Shown here in pieces: positions 1-11,835 of a stretch of DNA of 64,000 nt. The stretch comes from Endothia cerciana (taxonomy: Eukaryota; Ascomycota; Sordariomycetes; Diaporthales; Cryphonectriaceae): positions 176,679-240,678 of the forward strand of contig JALRMH010000056.1 of the NCBI GenBank assembly GCA_026119935.1, given 5' to 3'. Made by a program: the position numbers and the translations under genes. Numbering within the stretch: the first letter of the stretch is position 1; each line of letters starts with the position of its first letter. Under the pieces are notes generated by a model. That model searched no databases. It had not been told where the DNA came from and saw nothing but the letters and a program-made list of their open reading frames with translations.

Positions 1-935
1 GACTGTATTAATTGTGAAACTCGACGACCTAAGGTCTGCTTATGCTGATATAATGCTGAATCGCAGACACTCTTTATTATAATCCTATCTAGACTATATA
101 AAGTCATATATAGCTGTCTATATAAGGAAATTGCTTTTAAGATTGCTAATATAGGTCTAAGGCCTAGGTAGGAACTTATAGCAGCTACTATATATTATAT
201 AAAACCAAATACTAGGGCTAGTAATAGAAGCAGACAGGGCGATTCTTCAGGAGGCCTATCTCTAGAGCGTGATAGATCAAATACCTAGCTAACACTCGTT
301 ATTAAAGCCGGGTACTCCGAGTCCTAGCAATACTTACGCTAAGATATAAGATGGTGGTTTGCTGTATCAGACTACGATGTGAAAATTATGCTTCTGATTA
401 AATAAGACTAAAGACGATCAGAAATTATTATTAAGAGATAGGAAGAGGATATACAGGTCTAACGACCTAGGGCAACAAATACCAGGTCTATAAGATCACT
501 AGCACTAGTGCTGCAGCAGACTATCACTATCACTAAAAATCTGACAGTCTTACTAACATTCAGCATTATTAATAGCGTGCTAGTGTTACCCTTTAGACTT
601 CTTTTCTTATAAAACCCAGGCCCTGAAGAGAGTGATATTGTTCTCGGTGTTTAAGAGCTGGAGGGGTATGCAAGATCAGTATGGAGGTCTATAGGCTGAT
701 GCCTAGCCAAGAAGGCCGAGGAGATCAAGGGAGGATGCTGCAGATATATAGGAATATAGGAAGTCTTGATAGTTAAGCTCAGTTAGGACTAATTCTGCCT
801 TCCACAGCATTAATTCATTTCCTATCAATCGCTCCTTTTTCTATCTTCTTCAGCTGAGACGTTGTTCGGACCCTCCTTTAGGTAGCCACGAACCTGCGGC
901 AGGGCTAGTAATTTGACCAATCCGAACCGGGGAGG
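1..935. mobile_element. RIP-degraded transposon-like DNA at left edge
   Basis: This is AT-rich sequence dense in TA, TATA and TAG/TAA. From about 349 to 720 one plus-strand frame reads as protein-like sequence (WWFAVSDYDVKIMLLIK, later EEDIQV and RPRATNTRSIRSLALVLQQ) broken by many TAA/TAG stops. Such stops arise when RIP turns CAA/CAG codons into TAA/TAG. The family is not identified. Composition changes sharply to balanced DNA near 880, which probably marks one edge of the element. Confidence 0.5.
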
Positions 936-2374
936 GTGCAGCGATTTTACGGCTCCGCTTCAGCCTTGTTACCCTCGAAGCCCTGGCTGGTCAACAATTG
1001 TCCGTCATCTACACACCTGCGCTTGGCTGCACCTACAGACGCTGCCGAGACTGACAACAAACTTATTACATGCCACCTGACCAGACATGCAGGTCTCCCA
1101 AACATGTGCGCTGGCGAGACATCCGCACCTGGTCAGGCTTGTCCATCTCCGGCGAACCGTCAACTCCTCTTCTGGCGCCCAGATCTGATGCGTATGGCTC
1201 GCAGGACAGCTGGACAGTGCGAGCATGGCGCCCGCTGTTTCAACGAGATACCTGCGGGCCGCCCAATGGCTAGATACCGTCTGATGATCCCTCGTGTTCG
1301 TGGTCTGTCCCACCGTCCGGGCCAGGTCTGGTTCTACACGTCGGACGATGTGGTGATCCGCAGCACAGAGGACGTCCCCTCTGCCACCAACGGCTCCATT
1401 CCCCTCCTCCAGATCGATCGTGAGCTGTTGCAACCTATACATAACGGCCTGACGCGTCCCTGGTGCCGACTGCGTTGCCATTGGGGTACGGCGATACACG
1501 ACCCTCGACAGGCACGACCTCAGCATTTCAGTGGTTGTTGCTCGGGGCAGACTGGGGTTCGGATCCTATCCCGAGGACTGGGACTGGTTCTTGAGGGCAC
1601 CCACGTTGGTGTGCGACTGCTGGCCGCATGGAGACAACAGATTGTGACAATACACCACCCGGTCCCCTGCGGGCGGGGGTGAACATCCCACTCGGTGCTC
1701 GGGGTAGATCCAGCGAGGGCGGAATCGTGTCCGTGTGAGGTCTAGAGTGTCAGAGTCGCGACTAGTACTGGCATGATATCTGAACGTTCCCGCAATGAGA
1801 TGAGGTATCCCAGATGAGGGGACCCGCAAGCAACACCCTCATGCCACCGAGGATATCACGGCGACAGGGCTGGATGCCCTTGCTTCCTGGATGCTCCCCA
1901 CGCCGGTGCCCTACTCGATCAGATAGAAATATCACATAAACATGGACAATGTCACCTAGGGAGAAAGAATGATCGTGATGTAGGAAGGGGGAAGCGTGAG
2001 CATGCGACCGCTCGAGTCGTGAAGGCTCCGGGCCCCGAGGTGGATACCGTACGGATGGATACCTAAGGATACCGTGTCGCGTCTGACCCGACACCCGGCC
2101 GGTTGGCCCGGAGTACGGATTACCAATCTACCCCAGTTCGAGGAGGTCCCTGTCGCTATAGGGCGTTATCTTAGTTGTCACCACGATACCATCAGGTCTA
2201 TTGCCTCGGTCAGGGGCCGTACTTCTTCTCACTGTATAACATAATAGTTTTTCTGTAACCATGTTCTGCTTTGTTGCTTCTGCCCGGTCTTGATCTTATC
2301 GCTTTTCTAACCAGGGACGCTGGGCAGGCATAGGCAGGACACTGAGCATCAGAGGCGCCAGCTAGGTCACCGAC
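936..2374. other. Unassigned region with open frames on both strands
   Basis: Open frames of 248 codons (936-1682, plus) and 173 codons (1005-1526, minus) lie opposite each other. Neither gives a recognisable domain, a convincing start context or a splice pattern, and their residue make-up (many R, C, H, P, S) looks like GC-rich non-coding DNA. The end (2000-2374) is probably the promoter of the MFS gene. A diverged gene cannot be excluded. Confidence 0.3.
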
Positions 2375-2566
2375 ATGGCTAGGGAATGGGAACCAAGGGC
2401 CGGCAGCCTACCAAGATCTGGCAGTCAGCTGGCGAGCGGCGCCTACACGCCAAGCGAAAGTTCGACGGTGGCTGTCGCCTCCGAAGACTCACCGCTGCTG
2501 GGACCAAGGTCGCCATCGCCAACCCTCCGCGATGTCTCACCCGAGGGACTCCATCGCCCGCACGGC

Positions 2567-2600
<34 letters not shown>

Positions 2601-4246
2601 CAGTCCAGCGTTATGTCACCCCGCCCAGGGCCGTGTGTATCTCCTTCAGCATGTGGGTCCTTATGTTCATGCAGGCGTGCAACAGTGAGTCCCCTCTGCC
2701 ACCTCAGGGCGGTGACATGCTAAGCTGATGGCCGACAGTGTCCGGGATGACCATGGTTCAAGGCCATATCGCGGATGACCTCGAGGCCTACGACAGCGCC
2801 ATGTGGTTTACTTCCGTCTACCTGATCGTCATGGCCTCGACTGCTCCCCTGGCCAGCCGGCTGGCGACCATCTTTTCCCTGGGCCATATGATCCTGGTCT
2901 CGGCGTGCCTCTTCGCAGCTGGCGCCGTCGTCACGTCTCGCGCCAACTCCTTTGTGGTCTTCATCATTGGGAGGAGTCTGACCGGCATGGCAGGAGGTTG
3001 CGTCATGACGCTGTCCCTCATCCTGGTACTGCAGCTCACTTCGAGGAGGCGGAGGGGCTTGTTCGTGGGCATGGTCAACGCGGGATTCACAGTTGGTGTA
3101 TCTGCGGGTGCTGTGGTGTTCGGTGCGCTGCTGCCAGTGCTTGGCTGGCGCGAGTTGTTCCTCGTACAGGCACCAGCCGCCCTGCTGGCCGGCTTGGGTG
3201 TTTATTTCAGCATACCCAGTTCAACAACTGATGGCCTCTCCAAGGACAAGAGCACGGTACAGAAGCTGAAGACCATCGACTACGCCGGAGCCCTGGGCCT
3301 GACAGCGGCTATTGTGCTCTTCCTCTACGGCCTGTCCGGCACGATCCAGCCCCTGCCGATGCTCCTGTCCGTTGTCGCCCTGGCCTTCTTCGTGTTCAAC
3401 GAGTACAAGCTGGCGGCCGACCCTCTCATCCCAGTGAGTATCCTCCAATCTCGCGGGGTGCTGCTCTCTTGTCTGGCCCAGCTGGGCCTCATGTCCGCCC
3501 GCTGGGCGGTGCTCTTCTACGCGCCAATCCTCGTCCTCGCCGTCCGGGGCCTCCCCCCTACGGTCGCAGGATCGGTTCTCATACCGACGAATCTCGGTTT
3601 CGGCATCGGCGGCGTCCTTGTCGGCTGGCTGCACGTGCGGCGCGCCGGGTCTTTCTGGTTACCTTGTCTCGTTTCCGTCTTCCTGTTCGGCCTCGCCCTC
3701 TTCGGCCTGTCGTTGTTGAGCAACGCCGCATCCCCCGCGTGGTCGTACGTACTGGTCGTGTTCTGCAACGGCTTCTGCACGGGCGCGGCCTTGAACTATA
3801 CACTGGCGCACATCCTGCACGTCTCCACACCAGGGACGCATTATATCACCACCGGCCTCCTAGCGACGTTCCGGGGCTTCGCTGGAAGCTTTGGCACCTC
3901 GATCGGGGGCGGCATATTCACGAGGAAGCTGAGAGAACAGCTGACCATCGGATTCGAGACGCTCGACGGCACGGACCACCTGTCTCCGGACCGCCTGAAA
4001 TTCGTGACGCGCCTCGTGGGAAGCCCAAACCTCGTTTTCGGTGGTGCCCTCAGTGACGCCGAGAGGGGGGTCGCGATTCATGGGTACGAGGCGGCGCTGA
4101 AGGTGATGTATACTTCTGCAGTCGTGTTGACGGTGTTTGTACTCTTCATTCAAGCCGGCACGGGCTGGACGGAACCGGTGGACCAGGAAGGCGAGGAGGA
4201 GATACAAGAGGAGATAGCCGAGCACGATGGACGCATGGAAGCGTAA
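2375..4246 (+). CDS. MFS multidrug/toxin exporter, 14-TM (DHA2-like)
   Basis: Two exons: 2375-2684 and 2739-4246, with a 54-nt GTGAGT...ACAG intron that keeps frame (A+TG gives Met). The protein is about 605 aa. The N-terminal ~85 residues are cytosolic, rich in Ser/Pro, with a run of eight Asp encoded by a (GAC)n repeat near 2576-2600. I count 14 hydrophobic segments, the first ending in the intron-split MQACN-MSG stretch. The layout fits the drug:H+ antiporter-2 group of the major facilitator superfamily, which exports drugs, siderophores or secondary metabolites across the plasma membrane. The C-terminal tail is acidic (many Glu). Substrate cannot be told from sequence. The next genes (VOC protein, broken SDR) are small enzymes but do not define a metabolite cluster. 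Confidence 0.85.
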
Positions 4247-4918
4247 CGCCTATGATGGGCCTCCAAATCACGCAATACTTCGGAAACACACACGGGGAGA
4301 TTGCGCCCTGGACCTGCACAGGTATTGAGCACATCATACATACCAAAAGTCAAGGAGTCTACCAGATCTTCACGGGGTCTGGGGAATTCTGCGCCCAGCC
4401 ACGAGATCGCCTGTCAGGCCCCGTGTGGAACCACGTATCCCGCGTGAGGACCACTTTAGTCGCACATGCTTTCCCCATTCTGTCAATCTATTGCTAGGAG
4501 ACATCCTTGCTCGCCCGAGAGGGCGTGAGTGGCCCCTCAGCCAAGATCCAAGACGCGAGACACGATATCCACGCGCATTCATGTGATCACCTCGACTTTG
4601 ACTGGTCCAGCCAGCTACTGTCGTGCCGTAAGACTGCAGGCACGCCTGCCCTTTACGGCTTGTTGCATCACGTGGATGCGAAGTGCTTTCAATGGACGAT
4701 GACTGACGTATCAATCTTGACCATCGGTCGGTTCGGGATTTTGAAAGGCGCATATTGTACCATCGGGTCGCCTGGTGGTCGATGTCTTTGCTCCTCCTTT
4801 AGCCTGTTGGTGTCTGTCTGTGCAAGTCTAACCTCATGACCCCGCTCTTCTCTCCGAGGACCCATCTACCTATTATACGTGTGGAAGACCGCCAACAAAG
4901 GTCACAGTTCACACAGAT
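4247..4918. other. Intergenic region
   Basis: Contains the 3' end of the MFS gene and the promoter of the downstream VOC gene. Short open frames here have no recognisable features. Confidence 0.5.
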
Positions 4919-5413
4919 ATGTCCTCATCCAACAATGTGAGTCCTTCCCTGCACCAGACCGGTGGATGAGATGTGTCTCCGGATCAGCTTACTACACCTG
5001 AGCTTCGTACAAGCGTCTCGATCAGTGCACCTCACTAATTCCCCATCCTACACCAGCAGTACGGTACCATCTGCTGGCTGGAGATCCCCGTCCTCTCCGC
5101 TACCCGCGCAGCAGTGTTCTACACGGCCGTCCTCGGCTGGGAGTGCCACATGCTTCCGGACCCTGCGACTCCCAGGCCGACTGGGCATCCCCCCGCGGTC
5201 AACGGAAGCACAGCCACGATCCACACGTTCCGCAAGGGCAGCGGGCGCGACGGACTCAGGGGCGCGTTCATCCAGGTGCCGGAGGATTGTCTCATCCGGG
5301 CCTGGGACACAGACAGCCCGGGGAAGATGGCCGTACTGACGACGTTTGCGGTGGAGAGCATCGAGGAGACGCTGAGGAAGGTGGTGGAGATGTCTGGACA
5401 GATGCACTCGTGA
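4919..5413 (+). CDS. VOC (glyoxalase/bleomycin-resistance fold) family protein
   Basis: Exon 1 (4919-4936) encodes MSSSNN. A GTGAGT intron of 120 nt (4937-5056) follows, then exon 2 runs 5057-5413, giving about 124 aa. The first beta-alpha-beta unit of a VOC protein is clear: GTICWLEIPV then RAAVFYTAVLGWECHM, followed by the LRGAFIQVPED strand and a second-repeat segment FAVESIEETLRKVVEMSGQMHS. Family members usually continue another 25-30 residues through a Gly-Asn motif with the last metal ligand. Here a TGA lies inside a GTGAGT donor-like site at 5410, so either a second intron carries the C-terminus (the downstream frame HYFFATQRGFSF at about 5470 faintly resembles it, but phases do not join simply) or the protein is truncated. 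Likely cytosolic; substrate unknown. Confidence 0.7.
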
Positions 5414-6213
5414 GTCGTCCCAGGGCTCATCAAATATTGCCCCTTCAGGCGGCCCACAAACCCCTCTCCCATTATTTCTTCGCCACACAACGGGGATTCT
5501 CTTTCTGCTGGCCATTCCAAAGATGGATAGAATGGAGGAGGGGAGGGGGGCTTGTCATATCGTCAACAATGACTGACGAATTGTTGATAGGCCAAAAACC
5601 GCAATCGACGATGGGATGGGATATATTGCCCGCTTTATCGATTGCGAGGGGAACCTGCAGGGTATCTGGTCTCAAGATTGAGATTTCCCTTTATTCTCCA
5701 TGGCCGGCGGTGCAGTTCGGTACTTTTCACCCGGTCTCTGGTGCTGCGACGATATCACCGTGCTGACGGAGAGCGGTTCTCCGCAAAAGAAATATCGGAT
5801 CTTGCAGAGGCGATAGATACCTAAATACATCGGGTTCAAGCGGTCATGCGCACACAAGGGCTGCGTATCAAAATGTGTCGATATATATATATTGAAACTT
5901 TGATGAGCTAAATATCCCTGATAGCCGGAATCCTAGAGGCTCTGCCTTCTGATGTGTCCCCGATAATTTCTAGAATCTGTCTATACTTCAGCTTACTTTA
6001 ATGGCGATGGCCCGTCACTCCTGGCCATCGAGCGTATTTTGCAAGTCTGGTTGCACCTGGGAGATGACATTGAAGATCTCCAGCTATGTTCTCATCATGA
6101 AAGTCTTGTTCTTTGCGAGATCACCTATACTAGCACACGAATCAGAAAGAAAAAAAAAAAATTAAGAAAGAAAAAATAATTGGTCGAGAGGGCCGGGAAG
6201 AAGAGACTTACGG
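5414..6213. other. Intergenic region
   Basis: AT-richer spacer between the VOC gene and the SDR relic, with a TATATATATA stretch at about 5882 and poly-A tracts at 6150-6178. No gene seen. Confidence 0.45.
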
Positions 6214-7144
6214 CTACAGAACATCATGATGCCAAACCATCCCATGGCTCTCAGGCCCGAGCGCGGTCGCACTCACCAGCGACCGCGCCCCCTGTTCGGC
6301 GGTGCGCGCAAACACCGCCTGGAAAGCAATGCCCGATATCTTTGACCAGATGCCATAACTCCGGCCCAGGTCCGTCTTACACAGGTCGGGACAGACGGCA
6401 TTGACGATGGTGTTGGGCTCAGCGGAGGTCGCGCGCGCAACCGCCTGTGTGGCGGCCACCCCGAGTAGCTTGACCATGCAGTAGGACCTGGCGGTATCCC
6501 ACCTCTCGTCGTCGTTGGCCCCCTTGAGAAGGCTGTCGTCGGCATATGCGAACCAGTCCTCCTGGACTCGGTCGTGCCCATGGCTGTTGACAAAGGTTAT
6601 GTGGACAGGCTGACCGCGCGCCGCGGCCGTGGAACGGAGGATGGGAAGAAGCATGATGGCCATGAGGGCGGTGGAGAGACCGTTGACCTGAACTGCCATC
6701 TCCCACCCCGCAGAGGACTTCTCGAAGGTCGGGTTTGCCAGGCCGGCGTTGAGGGGCGCGATGTCGAGGTGGGATGTCTCGGCCAGCAGGTGGCGGATGA
6801 AGGCCTAGACAGAAGCAAAGTCGCCAAGGTCCACATTCAAGACAACAATCGAATCACCGCTGCGGCCCATCCGCTCCAGGATGTGCCTCTTGGCCTCCTC
6901 ACCCCTGGCGGCGGACCGGACGGCGAGGATCAGCTTCTCCGCGCCGAGGGCGGCGTACTTGGCAGCAGCCTCGAAGCCCAAGCCCGTGTTCGCGCCGGTG
7001 ACAAGCACGGTCTTGCCGGCGAAAGAAACCTGGAAGTCCTTGGGCGGGTTGTTACGGGGCTCACCACATGGCAGCGAACTGGCCTAGGCCCGGGGGTGGG
7101 CCTCCTGGTGCTTCATGGGCCGTGATGATGTTCGAGTCCGACAT
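6214..7144 (-). pseudogene. Short-chain dehydrogenase/reductase, disrupted
   Basis: Reading from ATG at 7144, the N-terminus MSDSNIITAHEAPGG is typical of fungal NADP-dependent SDRs. A TGA then follows (about 7062) and the frame must shift to reach the Rossmann segment VLVTGANTGLGFEAA (cofactor motif TGxxxGLG present). At about 6806 the reading frame meets TAG after DFASV where relatives have Gln or another residue, then resumes in frame as AFIRHLLAE with the NAG motif. The active-site Tyr and Lys (SYCMVKLL) remain. A last TAG at 6214-6216 replaces the expected Tyr just before a GTAAGT donor-like site. Three lesions make a pseudogene the best reading, although the core is well preserved so inactivation is recent. 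Sequencing error for one lesion is possible, not for all. Confidence 0.75.
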
Positions 7145-8250
7145 GGTATGGGCTTCGTGATGTAGATGTGGGGCTCCTCACTCGCTAAGAGACCTCATGA
7201 GAGAAAGAACAAGAGAAAAGAAGAAGGGGGAGGGGGACAGGGTGGCAAGTTTAGAAGAGGAGAATCTTGGAACCGTGGATCAACCAAGGCCTGCCTTCAA
7301 CAAATGAATGTGTTCTGAGAGAGGATGCCGGATGGTCAAATGGGAAAGCACATTGATAATTCTCATACTGCCTACCAACTTATAGAGGGTAGAGGGCTTG
7401 AATAATTGTGTGTACATTAATATATGGAGGCTGACCCGACGACGGCTCGTAGTGTGGTCAGTGCAAGACTGAGCGAAGAGGGCAGTCAATTACAAGTCCT
7501 CTGCGGCGGCTTGCCCATACGAGTCAGCGCCCACACCTCTTGGGTGGATAGAAGGATTGATCTTGCGCTGCCTTCGAAGGACCGGACTATGCTGGGCAGG
7601 GTCTTCTACATTAATTTCCTCGCTTTGCCTCAGTACTGGTCTGTATTGGAGGCTGCTATTCTCGGGTATACAGGTGATTGTGGTTCCGCTGAGCCTTATA
7701 TAGGCTTCAACCTGAACCCCCCCCCCCCCCACTACTTGGTCTGTGGCAAGTTGCTTTGGTAGATCAGGCAGGCGGATCAATTGGCATTATTGAAACTGAG
7801 ATGAAGTGTCCGGTATACGAGAGACTCATTATTCCCGTCAGAACATATCTAGTGATCGTGGGCAGCGCTGCAGACAACAAGTCAAGCAGCCTTGGAGCCT
7901 TGGGAGTGAAGCCAGGATGGGTGTCGAGTTGTCGTGGGAAGACCCCTGTGATGACTTACTTAGTCAGCCCACACCTGAAGCACATGCTAGCATCAGAGTA
8001 TACAGTAGTGGTGAGGTACGAGGTACCTACTGCCAGTGCTACCTAGCATAGTGCATAGCGCATAGTGCATACTACAAGTACTTCCTCGAGCTTGGGCTGC
8101 GGACACATGGCCACTGCTTGATCCTCCTTCAACACCACAACACACCACGACAGTTTCTCAGACCCGTCAGGCCTGACCCCCCTGCCTGCTGACCGAGAGT
8201 GGCCTGCTCACTTCTGCAGACGTAGCAGGCATCCTGCCGGCCTGTCAAAG
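7145..8250. other. Intergenic region
   Basis: About 1.1 kb between the SDR relic and the DnaJ gene. Contains a 13-nt poly-C tract near 7717-7730 and repeated short CATAGTGCATA units near 8046-8072. No gene seen. Confidence 0.45.
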
Positions 8251-9521
8251 ATGTCACAGATGCTCTCCCTGATGGGGTGGACATTCCTCCCGGATGTAAG
8301 TCGCATGCCTCCCTCCCACGACCCCCGCCCCCACCACCGCCATGTCGACAGACGCCCTTCCTGTGGTCCGCCGCTGACAAGAAGCGCCTCCAGATGGCCA
8401 CCCGCTTCCTCCAGAACCTCTACTACAACGTCACCATCCGCGCCGGCTCCCCCCGTCCACAGCCGGGCCAGCCCCGCTGGGCCGAGCACTACCGGCGCAC
8501 CTACATCCTCGTCGTCTGCGCGTACCTGCTCTTCACCATCTACGAGGCCGACTGGGAGCTCCGGCGCCCGGCAAACAGGGACTTCTACTCCGTCCTGGGC
8601 GTCCTGCCCGATGCGAGCCTCAGGGATATCAAGAGGCGCTACCGCCAGCTGTCCGCCGTCATGCACCCGGACAAGACCACCGGCCCCACAGCCTTCGATG
8701 TCGATCTGTACATCCGGGTCCAGACCGCCCACGAGACGCTCTCCGACGAGGCGAGGCGCTTCGCCTACGACCGTTTCGGGGCGGACATGCTGGGCTGGAA
8801 GGAGTGCACCGTGATCCGCGACTACGTGATGAAGGGCGCCAGGGACCTGGTCGGCTACTACGGCGTGGGCGCCGTCGCCCTCTACGTCTTCCCCAAGCTG
8901 GGCTACTTCCGCGAGGGGATCTACTGGCGGTACGTCGCCTTCGCCGCCCTGCTCGTCTTCGAGCTGCACACCATTACCCGGCCGGGCTACCCGCCCTTCC
9001 TCGAGAACCTGGTCAACCCCCTCCTGGTCAACGCCATCAACCCCCTCCTGTCCTTCTGGGCCCCCGGCGCCGCCCACCCGCCGTACGTCCCCTTCCAGGC
9101 CGTCGCCATCGCGCGCAAGCTCAGCATCACCCTGTCCATCGCGCTGAACCAGGTCCTGCCCTTCCTGACGGCCGACACCCGGGGCGGGCGCATCCAGATG
9201 AGGAGGCGGGGCGGCGAGGACGCCAGGGCGGGGCAGAGCCTCGACGAGCTCGACAAGGCGGTCCACGTCGTGCACGAGGAGGCGAAGCGCATGGTGCAGA
9301 TGGAGGTGACGCCGTTCGTCGGCAACCCGCAGGTCATGGCGACACTGCGCGACAAGGTCAAGAGGTGGCTTGTCGACAACACCGTGCGGAACGACCCCAT
9401 GACGAGAGCGGCGATCAATGCGAGGATCACGAGGCGGAGACAGGATGCGCCGGCCGGCGCGCAGGGGAACGGCGTCAGGATGAGGCCTAAGCCAGCCGAG
9501 ACGGCGACTCACGACGCCTGA
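8251..9521 (+). CDS. Membrane-associated DnaJ-domain co-chaperone
   Basis: Exon 1 is 8251-8295 (MSQMLSLMGWTFLPD). A 56-nt GTAAGT...ACAG intron follows, then exon 2 8352-9521; 404 aa. I chose this start because splicing removes an odd Pro-rich stretch and leaves a smooth N-terminus. A hydrophobic segment (YILVVCAYLLFTIYEA, about residues 66-81) precedes a J domain (about 92-155) with the HPD motif at 120-122, the part that stimulates Hsp70 ATPase. Further hydrophobic stretches lie at about 185-205 and 220-240, and the C-terminus is basic. Probably an ER or other endomembrane J-protein that recruits Hsp70. It ends only 173 bp from the convergent MFS gene. Confidence 0.85.
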
Positions 9522-9694
9522 AACTCGGTAAGTGTTCTTGTTAAAAAGTAGCAAGGACCAAATGAAGGAGCAATCCAGCTGTCTTGCCAGTTCCCGAGCG
9601 CCCGCCCGCTTCCCAATGCCACATGCTCAGGTCAATGCTCCCAGGCTATGGTAGACATGTGTAGGATGAACTGCGACCAGGATGGACGAGCCGA

Positions 9695-11835
9695 TCATAG
9701 CCTCTGCCGGCCTCTAGTCTCGATAGGCATCAGAACCATCCCCACAAACGCCGCAAAGATCAGTGCCGCCGCCAAGTAGATAGGTGTTGTAGTGCCATCA
9801 CCTGGGATGTTCGCTGCCAGGATCGGTGCGATGAGCCCGGTGATCCTGTTCAGAAAGCTCGCCACGCCCGTCCCTGCGCCTCGTACGGGGGCAGGGCTGT
9901 CACACAATGCAGCCAGTCAGCCCCCTGTCGACCCATCCGCGAGACCAAGGGCCCCGCAGTGGGGAGAAGGGAGGAAGGGACTCACAAGATCTCCGGCGTG
10001 AAGGCGTAAAGCACGCCGTACATGATATTCTGGCTGAAGGCCTCGACGCACGAGAACGCCAGCTGCGCAGGCCCGGTCTTCCCGTAGCTGACAAACAGGA
10101 ACAGGAAGCTCGCCGACACGAACGTCGATATCGAGAGCGTGCCCTTCCTCCCCAGGAACGCAGACCTGCTGTCCACCGTGAAGTAGGCCAGCACGCTCCC
10201 CGGCACGCCGACGAGGCTCAGGATCGCGTAGTCCCGGTACGTCTCGGCCGAGATGTCCGTCGGGTCCGTAGCCCCCGCGGTGGGCGATGCGCGCCGTGCA
10301 GGAGATGCGTTCCCGTGGGACAGGTACTGCGGCAGGAAGGCGTTGAACAGCGGGTAGCCCATCCCGATGGTCGCCCAGCAGAACCAGATGATGGCCGTGG
10401 CGAGGCCGAGCTTCCGGCTGCTGAACAGGGGGCGGAGGCGCGCGCCGGAGAACCTCTCGAGGCGGGCCTTCAGGACGCTCTTGGTCGAGGGCTGCCGCGC
10501 GCTGCCGTGCAGCCGCGGGGCGTCATGGGGCCCCGGCCCGCCCGCCTCGTCGACCACGGCATCGAGGATGTCCTCCGTCAGCCACGTCTTGGCGCCGTTC
10601 CTGTGCGCGAGCCCGTGGACGACGGCGACGGCCTCGGGCTGCCGCCCGCGCGAGAGGAGGTACTTGGGGCTCTCGAAGAGGTGGAAGACGAAGAAGCGCG
10701 CCGCGAACATGGCGAACGTGATGATGCCGATCGACAGCACGAACCGCCGCCAGCCCTGGTCCGCGGGCCAGTTCCCGATGAAGAACCAGGCGAGCAGGGA
10801 GCTCGCGAGCTGGCCGACGGGCCACCAGACGCTCAGCAGCGTGAGCAGGCTGCTCGAGGCGTCCGGGAGGAACTCGAGGAACAGGGCGCCGTCGACCGGC
10901 AGGTTGCCGCCGACGCCGAAGCCCAGCAGGGCGAAGAGGAAGCATACCGCGGGCCAGGTGGGCGCGAACGACACGAGGATGCCGAAGACGGCGGTGATGA
11001 GGAGGGTGGCGTTGAAGGCGATGCGGCGGCCGAGGATGTCGGAGCCGATGCCCCAGGTGAAGGCGCCGAAGCAGAGGCCGAGGTAGACGTACGAGGTCGT
11101 GTAGCGGACCTGCTTTTCGGAGACGGAGAACTCGGCAGAGAGGGACGGCAGGATGAGGGAGACGCCCTGTTGGACGAGGTCAGTGAACGGTATTCCCAGG
11201 CAATGCGGACGATCCGGGGGACCAGCTTGAGACCGTCGCACTCACTTGCATCCAGAGACTGGGCGACGGAAATCTGGTTAGCGAGATCGAACCGTGGAGG
11301 AGCATGGCGGCAGACGGACATACTTATCCGCAAACCATCCAAACCCACATAGCATGAACAGCTGCCAGTTATACCTCCCCATCCCTATGTCCTGGACAGC
11401 CTTGTTTATGATTATCGACTTCACTGCCGACTGTCAGCCTCCCACGCTCGCACACGTGCCCTTCCCAGCACACCCCAGCAGCACAGAACACATGAAGCAG
11501 AAGCGCGGAGGCTACTCACCCTCATAGTCCGAACCCCCTCCCCCCATCTCCCTGCGCACCGCCCTCCTCAGCCCCTCGATGCTATACTCCGCCGCGCTCA
11601 TCTCCAGCATCGCCGCGGCCTCATCACCACGCCTGTCCTTGGGGTCCTCCTCGTCCTCTTCCCGCCCGTCGTCCTCGGCATCGTGCTCCGGCAGCTCCTC
11701 ATACTCCGTCCGGCCGCACCTGGCAGAGTGGCTGTGCAGATGCGCCCGCTCGAGCGGGACCAGGACCCCCGTGTAGTCGGTGACAGACTCGGTGCGTGAG
11801 CCGCGCCATCGCCAGGCTGTGATCCGCCCGGCCAT
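9695..11835 (-). CDS. MFS transporter, SV2/SVOP-like, with 13-nt microexon
   Basis: Five exons on the minus strand: 11520-11835, 11324-11423, 11246-11258, 9986-11166 and 9695-9896. Phases agree throughout and give 603 aa. Exon 1 is a long hydrophilic acidic N-terminus. Exon 2 carries QDIGMGRYNWQLFMLCGF, the first membrane segment. The 13-nt exon 3 completes the FADNLWMQGV motif that otherwise cannot be made, and exon 4 continues with LILPSLSAEF and the MFS loop motif GSDILGRR. About 12 TM segments; the family moves organic anions, sugars or nicotinate-like solutes at the plasma membrane. A long hydrophilic loop lies after TM6 (about residues 360-430). Substrate unknown. Confidence 0.85.

Noticed and set aside
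936..1682. 248-codon ORF as a gene
   Set aside because: Opposed by an open frame on the other strand and no recognisable motif or splice support.
5449..5766. Third exon of the VOC gene
   Set aside because: HYFFATQRGFSF is in a phase that cannot be joined to exon 2 by a plausible intron length and GT-AG sites.
8208..9554. 448-codon open frame antisense to the DnaJ gene
   Set aside because: It is the mirror of strongly biased GC-rich codons; low-complexity D/E/G/V repeats without domain.
9907..11352. 481-codon plus-strand open frame opposite the MFS transporter
   Set aside because: Antisense shadow of a well-supported five-exon gene; R/E/G/A-rich without features.
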